From Brachycybe producta (Eukaryota; Arthropoda; Diplopoda; Playtdesmida; Andrognathidae), in assembly GCA_036925085.1 (NCBI GenBank), contig JAUPFP010000010.1:3819568-3883567 (forward strand): a DNA stretch of 64,000 bases. The letters are read 5' to 3'. A program made the translations under genes and the position numbers. Below are positions 20,640 through 32,315 of the stretch, one piece after another (position 1 is the first letter of the stretch; the number at the start of each line of letters is the position of its first letter). A model generated the notes under the pieces. The model did not search any database. It was not told the DNA's origin and was given only the letters and a program-made list of their open reading frames with translations.

Positions 20640-21110
20640 GGAGGTATATAGGATCATACAAGAAAAGGGGCAAAAAAGGATGTCTGTGTGGCCGGAACCC
20701 CGATTTTGTGGGTCAAGCAACTCAAGAACAGAATGAGATAAAGACATGCAGACTTTTTTATTCAGTGGTTCAATTTCTTGCTCCTGACAAACAATCAGAA
20801 AATTTTACCCAGGGGTTATTTTTTTATGAATTTTTCAGAAACAAATTTTGAGTTTTTGGTCCTAATTATTTGTGGGTCGAACAACTCGAAAACGGTGCCA
20901 CCTACAACAAAATGTCATCAGACCTAAAATGATGTACACATTCTGACGATGACGATATTAGAGCGATTTGATATATGAAATTTCGATTTTTTAAAAACGT
21001 TTTTTTTTTAAAAAAATGGAGATTCTTCCTCTTTCCAGTTGTAGCATTCGAAAGGGGGACTTTTCTATTATTTAGGAAGGTGTTCCTTTCTATGTTCTGT
21101 TATTATTTTT
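20640..21110 (+). repeat. Interspersed repeat, copy 2
   Basis: Second copy of the 18560-19045 repeat. It lies exactly between two inverted Helitron-like 3' ends (CTAG at 20614-20617 and 21114-21117). It shares GGTCGAACAACTCGAAAACG and GTTGTAGCATTCGAAAGGGG with copy 1. Non-coding. Confidence 0.65.
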
Positions 21111-21113
21111 ATA

Positions 21114-21646
21114 CTAGTGGGGTAACCGGTCATAAATGATGGGAGTAAAATTCTCAGGCAATTGTGCCCAGCATTAGAAATTCTTTTACTCCGCCCTTTT
21201 ATGACATCAGACTAAGTAACAAACAAATTAGAAATTGATGATGTTCATAAAAGGGCGGAGCAAAAGAAATTCTAATGCTGGACACAATTGCCTGTGATAA
21301 ACTGTAGTTTAATTTTGCTACTATTATCCCCTCCCCTTTTTATATTTGAAAGAGAAAATGAGTTTTTCATTTTCTCTGGTGTGCGCATGCTCGTCATTTG
21401 TTCCTGTTTTACTCCTTTCATTTCAATTTCAGTCACCCCCTCCCACTTTTTCCCCCTCCACGTTTCTTTCTCTCTCTCTCTCTCCCCTTCTACACTTTCC
21501 AACCTTTTCCCCTCTCCAATTTAATATCAATGGGGTTCTTGGATGGGGAGTGTGCAACATATAGTTGACCTTGACAAAAAAATAATTTCATTTATTTAAA
21601 ATTTAAATTTATATAAATTCCGATGTTACACACACACAGACCTGGC
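21114..21646 (-). mobile_element. Helitron-like element, long form
   Basis: CTAG at 21114-21117 after A; the hairpin is slightly mutated (GGTCATAAATGATGGG). Carries the inverted module pair around CAGACTAAGTAACAAAC, a TATATTTGAAAGAGAAAATG block, GTGCGCATGCTCG, a C/T tract, CAACATATAGTTGACC and an end at AGACCTGG. The extra AGAGAAAATGAG block defines a longer subfamily shared with 24730, 44203 and 51103. Confidence 0.65.
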
Positions 21647-21661
21647 TTATTATATATATAA

Positions 21662-22052
21662 CTAGTGGGGTAACCCGTCATAAATGACGGGAGCGAAATT
21701 CACAGGCATTTGTGCGCATGCGTGTTGTTTTTTTCTTTTTTTACTCTTTTCATTTCAATTTCTGTCACCCCTCCCACTTTTCTCTCTCTCCCTTCTACAC
21801 TTTCCAACCTTTTCCCCTCACCCCCTCCCACTTTTCTCTCTCTCTTTCCCTTCTACACTTTCCAACCTTTTCCCCTCACCCCTCCCACTTTTCTCTCTCT
21901 CCCCCCTTCTACACTTTCCAAAGGAAGAGTTCAACATATTGTTGACCTTGAGAAAAAAACGGTTCATTTATTCAAACTTATATAAATTCCGACGTGCTTC
22001 AATGGTTTTGTACAGTTACTCCACACACACACACACACACACACAGACCTGG
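21662..22052 (-). mobile_element. Helitron-like element in tandem with the previous
   Basis: CTAG at 21662-21665 after A. Three pyrimidine modules as at 3574-3971, GCGCATGCGTG near 21715, CAACATATTGTTGACC, ATTCCGACGTGCTTCAA, (CA)n and AGACCTGG. It is separated from the previous copy only by TTATTATATATATAA. The spacer to 22161 holds (ATT)n-like simple sequence. Confidence 0.7.
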
Positions 22053-22161
22053 CTTATTATATATATAATTATCATCATTGTTATCAGCATCAGCATTATT
22101 ATTATTATTATTATCAATTTATAATTATCATTATTACTATTATTATTATTATTAGTAGTAG

Positions 22162-23053
22162 TAGGGCTTGGATTTGTATGCACTATCAATCAACGAGATT
22201 GTCACTTTAAAAATTAGCCCTTGGGCTAATTGTTAAAGTAACAATCTCGTTTATATCAACCAACAATTATTTTTTTTTCAATAGAAAAACACTGGTTAGA
22301 GGCTAAGACTTTCTAGTTGACAACTAATTGTAACACCCTGCATTTCATCCTCCATGTGTTACCATTGCTTTGGGGTCCCGCTTACCCCAAGTGCCATATT
22401 TCTCCCCCTTTCAGTTATTCTATAAGACCCCTAAGTAACAATCGAGTCACATCCTGGTTCTGGTATCAGCGGATGGATACCCGTTGGTGCACGGTCCCTT
22501 GGGCATGGGTGTACCTGTGTGGGTGCACCCGTGTAGGTGCACACAGGCCCTAGGTATAAAGGTCCGTGTTTCGATAGTTTCAGAGTCCATATTGAAGCTA
22601 TGAAATAACTCATTCAATGGTCCGGTGGCTAAGCAACGCCACACTTGTAACTCTTCTCTGTTTGATGTATCTTCAATGATTGTGTGTATTAAATATGTGA
22701 ATCGATAATCTGCATTTGTCTCGCCCCTGTTATCATTATTTCTCTTCTCTACAATTGCGTCCACAGAAAAACACCAAAGGGAACGACCCTGGCACCATTC
22801 GTAATCAGGTCTAAGTCACACTCTCAGCTTAAGGCGGTATCCGCCCCAAACTAAGAGGATCCAGACTTGTGTCCTGTCTCAGGGGCTCTACACTGTTACA
22901 ACTGATAGTAACCAGACGTCTAGCCTCTGACCAGGCCTTTTTGGTTAGAAAAAGCCTAATTGCTGTTACTCTGATGATGGATACTTCACATTTGGCACTT
23001 AGGCCACAGATTGAGAAATATTTGCTTGAGATTGCATCAAAATCCGAGCCCTA
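22162..23053. mobile_element. hAT-type MITE split by a solo LTR
   Basis: Ends TAGGGCTTGG and CCGAGCCCTA; the flanking octamers AGTAGTAG and ATTATTAG agree at 6 of 8 bases. The outer parts (22162-22328 and 22901-23053) match the intact 325-bp copy at 46462-46786. The 572 bp between is an LTR. Shared blocks include GTAACCAGAC, CTAGCCTCT and GGCCACAGATTGAGAAA. The frame at 22869-23054 crosses this junction and is not a gene. Confidence 0.75.
22329..22900 (+). mobile_element. Solo LTR, relative of family A
   Basis: TGTAACACCCTG at the start and CACTGTTACA at the end give the 6-bp inverted termini TGTAAC/GTTACA. Flanking hexamers ACTAAT (22323-22328) and ACTGAT (22901-22906) match at 5 of 6. A TATA-like TAGGTATAAAGG lies near 22552. 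It shares the first 10 bases and the promoter layout with family A but differs elsewhere. Interrupts the hAT MITE. Small frames inside are shadows. Confidence 0.75.
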
Positions 23054-23623
23054 ATTATTAGATAATTATAAATTACTAAATAAACCATATTTTCACTAGA
23101 GTAAAGCAGGTGATAATGCTTTTTTTTGTTTAAAGTGGCATCTACTAAGTACTATTGTATGATCCACAATTCAATAATAAAGCTGAACAGTGTCGGTTTC
23201 TTTTCAGGTTGTATTTATGAAAGTATTTATCAATGTCGTAACAACAACAAAAAAAATGCTCAATGTAGAGAAGATGGAATGGAAGAATGAATAGGCTAAT
23301 ATTGTGCTTGCGCACGTAATAATAAGATGAAACCGTCTTTTTTTTTTTTTTTTTAAAAATCGATCCTAAGATCCTCCTCAATGGTTTTTCTTCTTCTTGC
23401 ATTTGTTTCATGGTAACCGCAACAACACTCACTTCAATAAGCTTTTTTTTGTGAAAAAAAAGCTTTTTTTTTGTGAAAAAATAAATAAAATGAAAACGTT
23501 ACGAAGTGAAAGTAAAAAAATAAAATCAGAATGAAACAAAACGAACAAAAGAGGATTATTTATAAATATAAAAGGATAGTCAAAGCAAATGTTCTTCTAA
23601 GCATTTCTTTTACGAAATTTCTA
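23054..23623. other. Spacer with no recognised feature
   Basis: AT-rich; a T run of about 18 at 23337-23354 and a small AAGCTTTTTTTTTGTG duplication near 23440-23475. The minus-strand frame at 23145-23432 shows no motif I recognise. Confidence 0.4.
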
Positions 23624-24381
23624 TTAAGAGGCTACATCACAAAATAACTTCGAAAAGTATCCGCAAAGAGCATCTTTTTTCTATTGAGCCCATAGACCTA
23701 ATATGTTAAAGAAAAATGTTAATTTTTAAAATACACATTTGCGGTAATATGTTTATTTTTCATATTTAAAGTTGTCCAATATTAAGTTTTCAAAGTGTAA
23801 TGTGCACCTTAAATATATGCTGCTGATCGAGTGATAGAATGACAAAAAAATTGCTAAGTGTGGTTATATTTTTAAAAACTATTTCAAAATCGCGAATTTC
23901 TAACTCTTACACTGTATGTTAAACTCCATTACATTGAGTACGTGCTCTTAAGAAAACATCCATTAAAATGTTTGTAAAAATACCTAAAAATAATTTTTAA
24001 AAAGCAGGAAAAAAAAATCAACACGTGCGCTAATGTGTTGGCTTCACTGTAATTTAATTGTGATTTTTTAAAAATTATCTTTAGGTATTTTTACGAGCAT
24101 TTTAATGGATGTTTAACATAAGAGTTAGAAATTCGCGATTTTGAAATAGTTTTTAAAAATATAACCACACTTACCAATTTTTGTCATTCTATCACTCGAT
24201 CCGTATATATTTAAGGTGCACATTGCACTTTGAAAACAATGGACAAATTTAAATATGAAAAATAAACATATTGCCACTCGACTGTGTCTATTGGCTCAAG
24301 TTGCTCGATAGAAAAACGATGCCAGCGCTCATTGCGGAGATTTTTAGAAGTAATTTTGTGATGTATCATGTAGCCTCTTAA
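23624..24381. mobile_element. 758-bp palindromic element with TTAA ends
   Basis: A near-complete inverted repeat. The left end TTAAGAGGCTACATCAC and right end GTAGCCTCTTAA flank arms with CGAAAAGTATCCGC/GCGGAGATTTTTAG, AAGTGTAATGTGCACC/GGTGCACATTGCAC and ATCGCGAATTTCTAACTC/GAGTTAGAAATTCGCGAT. The centre holds ACACGTGCGCTAATGTG. Other copies: 7150, 10013, 31060, 35638, 47072, 61255. TTAA flanks suggest piggyBac-like insertion. Non-coding. Confidence 0.8.
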
Positions 24382-24729
24382 ATGCTATTTATGCAACAAA
24401 AGAAACCGACTGAGGAAAACGAAGAACTTTTTTAACCCTTCTTAAAATACGATCAAATGGTTCCTTTAATCATATAATTTATTACAATACAATGAACCTC
24501 ATGATTAAGACACAGAGTGGGGTTTGTTTTCACCTATGCGTGGGGTCAAATAATAGGTTTCAGACATTATACCACACGTGGCGAATTTTTCCCGTACATT
24601 CAAAGTATGCCTAACCATAAAATAGAAAATGTTGCCTAGTGATGAACTGAAAAAAAAAAAAGGTCGCTGTCAGACCAACAAAAATATTATCTTTACAAAT
24701 TTAAAGATTACTAGAAACATATGTCTACA

Positions 24730-25296
24730 CTAGTGGGGTAACCCGTCATAAATGACGGGAGCAAAATTCACAGGCAATTGTGCCCAGCATTAGAATTTTT
24801 TTTCCTCCGCCCTTTTATGACGTCAGACCAAGTAACAAACCAATTAGAAATTGATAACGTTCATAAAAGGGCGGAGGAAAAAAATTCTAATGCTGGGCAC
24901 AGTTGCCTGTGATAAATTCTAGTTTAATTTTGCTACTATTATTTTCTCCCCTTTTATATTTGAAAGAGAAAATGAGCTTTTCATTTTCTCTGGTGTGTGC
25001 ATGCGCGTCGTTTGTTCCTTTCTTTACTGTTTTCATTTCAGTTTCTCCCTCCCACCTTTCCCCCCCCCCCCCACGTTTCTCTCTCTCCCCCTCTACACTT
25101 CCAACCTTTTCCCCTCTCCAATTTAATAACATGGTGTTCTTTGATGGGGAGAGTGCAACATATAGTTGACCTTGAGAAAAAAAGCGGTTCATTTATTCAT
25201 TTAAATTTATATAAATTCCGACGTGTTCAAGGTTTTTGTCCTTGTTTGTACAGCGTTACTCAGGGAAAGAAGGAAGGAAGGATAGACGGGGCTAAA
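24730..25296 (-). mobile_element. Helitron-like element, long form
   Basis: CTAG at 24730-24733 after A, hairpin CCCGTCATAAATGACGGG, AGGCAATTGTGCCCAGC, inverted modules around TGACGTCAGACC, AGAGAAAATGAG, GTGCATGCGCGTCG, C/T tract, CAACATATAGTTGACC and a right end GATAGACGGGGCT. This right end differs from the AGACCTGG type and marks a second subfamily, shared with 51103-51683. Confidence 0.65.
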
Positions 25297-25310
25297 TACA
25301 TATATAATAT

Positions 25311-25372
25311 TTTTCGTAGGAAAATTAAACTAGAATTTTGCTTCCGTCATTTATGACGGGTTACCCCACTAG
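25311..25372 (+). mobile_element. Isolated Helitron-like 3' end
   Basis: Only the last 60 bp: AAAATTAAACTAGAATTTTG, hairpin CCCGTCATTTATGACGGG (first base T in this copy), TTACCCCA and CTAG at 25369-25372, followed by T. The spacer to 25880 is AT-rich with no feature. Confidence 0.6.
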
Positions 25373-25879
25373 TTTTAAATATTAGTTAAAAAATTAAAAA
25401 AAACTTTCATTCAACTGTTATTTTGCGATTTTACCGTCAATTAGTTTTACTTCTTGTATATATATAACCTACAGTATATGTGCGGGTAATTTTCATATCA
25501 ATTAACAATTGCTGACTAAAAGTATTAATAACGTATGCAAATAGCACATGAAAACGAGCTAAAGGCCTTCGCTTTCGCATTTGAATGATTGTGTCAATTT
25601 ATCATTATCATCACTACTATCTCTTCAACTATTTTACACAACATTCATTACTTATTATACATAGCTTTCCTAAAATTTAACAGTTTTTATCTAAATGAAA
25701 AATAGGAGTAATCTTCAAGATTAATCTTCATGAACAAAAAAAAACTGTTTGCCAATCTGTCAAAACAAAGTTCTTCTGATTGCTATTTTGTAATCAAATC
25801 GTTTAGACCTACAGTATATGAAAATGGAAGTTTCGCTTTAAACTATTACTGTCTACTATAGTGGCAGTGTTTTAGGTGG

Positions 25880-26445
25880 GGTTGGGACTTTTGCCCTAAA
25901 GACACTTGCCCCATGGACACTTGCCCTAAAGGGACATGTGCCCTAAAGGGACATTTGCCCTAAAGGGACATTTGCCCTAAAGGAACATTTGCCCTAATTG
26001 AACATTTGCCCTAAAGGAACATTTGCCCTAAAGGAACATTTGCCCTAAAGGAACATTTGCCCTAAAGGAACATTTGCCCTAAAGGAACATTTGCCCTAAA
26101 GGAACATTTGCCCTAAAGGAACATTTGCCCTAAAGGGACATTTGCCCTAAAGGGACATTTGCCCTAAAGGGACATTTGCCCTAAAGGGACATTTGCCCTA
26201 AAGGGACATTTATCCAAAAGGGACATTAGCCCTAATCAGTAGTGTAAATTCACATCATTTGGCGTTTTTTTGCACACCTGCGGCACGCAGAACCTACTTA
26301 ACGTACTCCAGTGAAAGACGCTAAACCATATGAAAAGAGAGAAGAAAATGGTTTAGGGCAAATGTCCTTTAGTTCAAATGGTTTAAGGGCAAATGTCTCT
26401 TTAGGGCAAATGGCTTTACAGTAAGTGTCCGTTTAGGGCAAATGT
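25880..26445. repeat. Foldback element, 17-bp tandem arms (copy 2)
   Basis: The left arm (25893-26234) is a very regular array of about 20 units of AGGAACATTTGCCCTAA or AGGGACATTTGCCCTAA. The core 26235-26350 is the reverse complement of the core at 2516-2632 (GTGTAAATTCACATCATTTG, GGTTCTGC inverted). The right arm is three or four inverted units (TTAGGGCAAATGTC). Arms here are more homogeneous than in copy 1, so the array has been amplified or corrected more recently. Confidence 0.85.
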
Positions 26446-29400
26446 CTATATCCTGTTTAGTTGATATTGCATTGCATACGAATAATACATGTATTTTAAT
26501 AATTTAATAATAAATAATATTTATTTTGTTTTTGACCTTCGGGATGGCGTGCACCTGCGTGGCTATCGCGTTCTATATACTTTTTTGATCGCATACCCCT
26601 AAGACAGAAAAAATAGCGTGGATAACCTATGTATATTGGGATGACCCGGGTAAATTTGCACTGCACATTGGAAATGAAGACATTCCTGCCTTACAGAATG
26701 TCTTTGGAATATATTACTCAGCAGTGACATTAACACTCTCTGCATCCACACGCAAAGAACATTCGAAGTAGCATTATCATGAGCATCCATAGAAACTCTT
26801 CAATGGCACCCACTCTGAATTGGTTTAACTTTTGAAATGTGCAATGCACAGTTGAAATAAAAGCATTCCTGAATTCCAGACTTGCCTTGGATCATACAGC
26901 AATCACCCACGTATAACCCGTTTCTTCAAGATATTCCTTTCTGGCAGTGTTCGTATTTTTAAATATTCTATGTACAATATCATGTTCCCAATACTGAAAT
27001 CTGATGGGAACTTATAAATCTCAAAAATATGGACTACAAAATGTCATCCACCCATGAGTATACTCTCATTGGAGCATCAACTTACAATCATCATATCCAA
27101 CAATATAGTCATGAAACTAAAATTTAGAAAAAATATACTCTACATTAAATTTCTCTAAAGCAATGATGCAACAATTTAAAGCAGGACAATATAGTCACCT
27201 TCTAGTGGCCCAACATCAAAGTATGGTAACAATCGCCTCTACGGCACGTTCAGACCACTAGTACTCAGGCTCAGGCTCAGTGAGGACGTTCGTAAACAAG
27301 CCCAAGTAATATGGACGGACTTGTATCACGAGCAGTGATACAAGTACATGTAGCATGAGTAATGCAAACCAGGGGCTCGTCTGGCTGTGCTTGGTGTCAG
27401 TACATCAAATAGGTGCTTGTCAAGATTTGCAATTCATTGGATGAGGACAAGCATAGTTTAGTTGACTCGAGGTACTAGTGGCGTTTCTCCCAACAATGAG
27501 TGCATGATAATAAAACTTGTACTAGTAATCAAAACATCGTCATTGCTCATCGGATCTGCAAGAGTGAAAGCCTCTGGAGTAACTGAACTCTCAACCCTCA
27601 ATTTACAACAGCACAAGCCCGACAAGTCAACAAGGGCAGAAACCCGAACATGAATAGTCTAATCTAACAAAACACACCCTTATACCAAGTTCCTAAATTA
27701 CTCTACTCCCAGAGTAACTTCAGCCACAAAAGAGCTTAAAGGTTTCAACCCACTTTGCATTTATGACGTCATATTTAACAATTCAACCTAAATGATACTT
27801 ATAAGAATGCAAATTTCATTAGTTATTATTTTCATTAAACTGACACGACATAAAGAAACGAATAAAATTATCTGCAATTACTTAAAAAGAAATTAATTCA
27901 GCCTGAAAAAATGATTATGATTAGTTTGCAAATGATACATGACAAAGCAAATGAAGAAAGTGGCTGCATGCAAACCATAATTACAATCCCTAATCAACGG
28001 ATGGGGGACAAAGACCTAACATCCCTAACCCTAACAAAGACTTAACCATAACTAAAAACAAATTAAAGTTATTCCTCTACATGAAAAAAAAAATGTAAAT
28101 GCAAATTACAATTATCAAACACAACATTTCAAAACCAAATAACACTTGTTACTCATTCATGAAAAAACCATCAAAAACAAATGAAAGAATTGTCAAAAAA
28201 AATAACACATTTCCACACAAAATAACACAAGTTACATATTGTAACTGGCATTATTTGTGCCACAAACCAATGACAAAACCATGAAAGAATAAGAAAACCC
28301 AGTTAAACAATCAAAAACAAGCCCCAAATTAAATAATGACAAAACCCAATTAAATTTAAAAAACACCAACTTAAACAACAAACCCCAATTAATTAAAAGC
28401 AAAATTCATAATGAACAATGACAAAGCCCTATTAAATGATCACTAAAAAACCCAATTATGTATACAATCAATTAATTAAACAAATAAGATTAAAATTTAA
28501 ACCCAAGTAAGAATAAATTAAACTCAATTAAGATTAAAAATTAAATCAATGGTAAAAAATTAAACCCAATTAAGATTAAATCCAACTAAAATTGATGACA
28601 AAACCCAAAATTTGACAACATGCATGCACAAGCAAATGGTTAAATCTGAATATACTTTTGAATGTAGAGCAATGTTGCCATGATTCCCACAATTGCTCCA
28701 CCTTCAAATGCAAAACTAGGCAAAGATCTGAGTGAAATGAAAAATAAGCAAAATTAAAAAAATTCACACACCTTTAACCAACGATGATGAATGATGAATC
28801 TTGATGATCCCACGAAGCGCGGAGCGATACCTAAAACTTAATACTTGGTCAAAGAGTGTGAGTTTGTCTCTTGTAATTCTTTATAGTGCTTTTCATTGTT
28901 TTTCAGAGTATGTGTGTACAATTACGCACACTAGTGTTATTAGTATGTGCCAGGAACCATGACCGGTTCTCAAAACAGAACACATGCTTACATCTTTGAT
29001 GTCTTTTGGTTCTAAAATTCTCCCCAGAGTAGCACCATCGGTCTCCAATAAATGAGATGTGAGACAAGGTGTACGAACTGTGATCATATATCATTTATAA
29101 GTCGAGTTCATCTTGAATTATATGTTGCTATCTTACAAATAAAAAACATGTAGGCCAACACTTTCAAATGGTACAGGAACTACCAATGGAAAGATCAGGC
29201 CAACCCTAACAAAACCCAAACCCAGCTCTTGAGGCCTCCAAGGAACACCAATCATGGGTCTTGCAAACGAAAATGTTTCTCTAAAATTACCTCAGTGCAT
29301 CATCACATCGATGAAAATCCAAAAAATCGAAAAGGGCAGGGGATGGGGTAAGGAAGACATACGAGAGAAAAAATACTTTTGGGGAGCAAAAACTTCTAAG

Positions 29401-31059
29401 GGTTAGGACTAGCTATTAGAAGTCATTGCTCTGGCATGTCAGTTGTGTCCAGTAGTATGCGCAGCCTAATGTATGGGTACCTAATGTACTAATTGTTATT
29501 CCTAACGAGTACCTCACTACTTTTAATAGAGTTTGGCCAAAAAGCTATACCGCTCTACAAGCCTCTGTTGTGTATCCCCACCCTCACTCGTCCATTTACC
29601 AAGTTCACCCCTCGACAACCCATGATGAATCAAGATTGTTGCTCTGAAATGCGAGAAGTTTATGATATGACGAGTATTTAAATGATAACCAGGTTAAAAA
29701 CACTTTTAAATGTTTCTCAGACATTTTTTTTAAATCTTTGTCTTTTTCTTAATCACAAATATTTTTTTAAAAATATTAATCTTGAGACAATTGTTTAAAA
29801 ACAACAACAAAAGCAAAGCAATTACGAATGCACCACTACAGTGTACAATCACTTGAAAAAACTTAACAGAATCCTGTAAAACTTCATAAAGTGATCCATC
29901 CAAAGATATGTTATATACCCTCTTTTACTCAGATCTTTGCAAAAAAAACTAACATAACTTAAAAACTATAATAAGAAACAATAAAAGAATTGTTTTTCAA
30001 ACCTGGTCTTCTAATGATTTGTATTGTCAGCCAGTTCATTTCAGTTCACACTAAATTTAAAGCTCCTAAAACAAAAGCACCACTTGATATTTTAATCTAT
30101 AATAATTTTAAAACCTCCCTCATTTTTAAGGTCATTTTATTTTTAACAAAACATTGAAAGAACTGTTTTATATTTATTTCTTCCAGCATTGACTCTGTCA
30201 AAGTTCATAACCGATCTACAGAAAAAAAGAAGAAAAAAACTTCATTAATATTTCATCTTAACCTGGCTTTTAAATTTTTAAAGATCTTTATTTTTGTTTT
30301 TAGGAAAAAATAAATGAATAAAAACAGCCATTGTTTTTCTCTCTATTGTGTATGTATAACATTACCGCATATAGCAATGGTCTCAGAGGCATGCTGGGAA
30401 AATAATTTGGCCCTGGCATTTTATACTAGATTGGCAATATTTAAAAAAAAAAAAACTGGCCCAACTAAATACCAGCCCTTCTGGCATTTGATCGAGCTGC
30501 CCTTTGGCCAGCCCTAAAACAAAAAAATATATAGCACGGACCTCACTATGCGACTACGGCCTAAAGCCTAAAGCCTAACGGCAGGGGGGCCGAAGTCATA
30601 TTTCACTCTATGCGACTACGTGTGCCAATTCCTCATCTATTTAGTGTTCATGATTGTGTAATAATTAATTAATGTTTAATATTTGTTATTCTTTACTTAA
30701 TTTTCTTATTTTTTTCATTCAATATAAGACTTGTCTTAGAAAAAAACTTCAACTTCAACTTAATCCCCTTGGGTATGCATACCATACTTAGGGCTATAGG
30801 ATGTCCCTTCCCTCACCCAAGATTTTGAGAAAATTTATATTTTTTACGCGAAATTTTTTCGGGATTTCAATAAAGATTTCCATGAAATATTGACATACAT
30901 TAATTATATTTAGTTCTAACGTGCAGCGTGCTTAGTATTAATTTTTCCATAGCTGTAAAATAGTTATTAAAGGTGGTATGCTGATATGACAAACATCGTC
31001 AAGGTGGTATTCTGATAAAGTATATGAAACATTGATTAACTAATTTAACATTCAGATAC
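26446..31059. other. Long AT-rich stretch without recognised genes
   Basis: I searched the frames here (26599-26790, 27462-27653, 28099-28284, 28576-28767, 28893-29094, 29493-29681, 30314-30517) and recognise no domain. 28000-28600 is A/C-biased simple-like DNA with recurring AAACCCAATTAA. 30383-30517 is a MITE copy (listed separately). Weakly conserved exons of a host gene cannot be excluded; no convincing splice-flanked exon stands out. Confidence 0.45.
30383..30517. mobile_element. Second copy of the 6288-6440 MITE
   Basis: AGGCATGCTGGGAAAATAAT, CATTTTATACTAGATTGGC, a poly-A run, TGGCCCAACTAAATACC and GAGCTGCCCTTTGGCC match 6288-6440 in order. The ends are degraded. Confidence 0.55.
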
Positions 31060-31515
31060 TTCCATCGCAACATTACTTCAAAAATCTCCACAAAGACCGC
31101 TATAGCATCGTTTTTATATTGAGCCAGTGTTAAAGAAAAAACGTTAATTTTTAAAATACAGTCGCGGCAATATATTTTTCATATTTAAAGTTGTCCAACA
31201 TTAAGCTTTCAAAGTGCAATGTGCACCTTAAATATATGTTTATCTAGTGATAGATCGTCAAAAATTAGAAAGTGTGCTTCTATTTAAAAAAAAAATATTT
31301 CAAAATCGCAAAGAAAAACACAACCATCAAAATGTTCATAAAATTACCTAAAATAAGAAGAGAGTAAACCACAGTTAAATCAACACACATTGGCGCACAT
31401 GCTGATTTTTTTTGTTTTTTAAAAAAATATTTTTGGGTATTTTTATGAAGATTTTTTAATGGATGTTTTTTTTTGCTTACGAGCACGTACTCAATGGAGT
31501 TTAACATACAGTTAA
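31060..31515 (+). mobile_element. Partial TTAA palindromic element
   Basis: Left arm and centre of the 758-bp family: CAAAAATCTCCACAAAGA, CAAAGTGCAATGTGCACC, GAAAGTGTGCTTC, ACACATTGGCGCACATGC and ACGAGCACGTACTCAATGG. The outer right arm is missing; it ends next to the LINE tail at about 31533. Non-coding. Confidence 0.65.
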
Positions 31516-31799
31516 AAATTTACAATTTTAATAGTAATAATAATAATACTTTATTCGAAACAACAAATTACAGAGATAAGTTGAGGTCGAAAAGGTTACA
31601 CAGGATGCAAATTGCATCGCTTACGTGTAACCCTAAGTCATGGTGTATGTACATTCAAAGAAAAACAGGCTAAAATAAAGTACAAAAACAATAATAATAA
31701 AAGTGATAAAACACATGCGATTTATGAAATAAGGAAGTATTATTATAATAAGTTAGACATCATTCTGTAAACACCCTCCCCGAAGCCATCTGGTAAGGT

Positions 31800-32315
31800 T
31801 TACACTGACAATGGCACGGCGAAAGGAGAAAACAGTCGGAGCATCTACGACAACTTGTGAAGGCCATTCCAAATAGGAATTACATGGTTAAAAAAAAGTT
31901 TTTCCTACAGTTTGTCCTCGCAAGGAGGATATGTAGGTACTTCGTATGAGAGCGAGTTGAGAGAGGGACAAAGCGTAGGAAGGCATCCCACTCAGAGGGA
32001 TAATACACCGCTTTCATCAAACGTTTATACAGCAGAACCAAGGCACAGCTCAAGTGGCAGGAGGCCAAGGCTATCGAGCCTCGAGCGATATGAAATGTTC
32101 GACATGCCTTTGATCCGTTTCATGAAACGGCGCTGTACTCCTTTGATCCTATCTATATCCTGAAGAAAGTAAGGAGACCACACTGAGGAGGAATATTCCA
32201 GGGTAGTTAGAACAAAACTCAGAAACGCCTTCACAAGGATGTGTGCTGGGCTGTTAGTGAAAACCTTCAAGAGTAACCCCACTAGTTGACTGCCTTTGCC
32301 ACAATAACACCGCAA
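31800..32315 (-). pseudogene. LINE ORF2 C-terminal region
   Basis: Reads AFLSFVLTTLEYSSSVWSP, IDRIKGVQRRFMKRIKGMS, RLDSLGLLPLEL, LVLLYKRLMKA, STRSHTKYL, ARTNCRKNFF and, in another frame, VIPIWNGL. This is the post-reverse-transcriptase region common to CR1/L2-like elements. At least two frameshifts. Upstream of the tail (31556-31800) is the 3' untranslated part. Confidence 0.75.

Noticed and set aside
25893..26234. CRISPR-like regular repeats
   Set aside because: Units are contiguous 17-bp tandem repeats without variable spacers, in eukaryotic DNA.
26446..31059. Possible host gene exons in the least repetitive stretch
   Set aside because: No frame matches a protein I recognise and no exon with convincing splice sites or coding bias could be defended. 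Transcript data would be needed.
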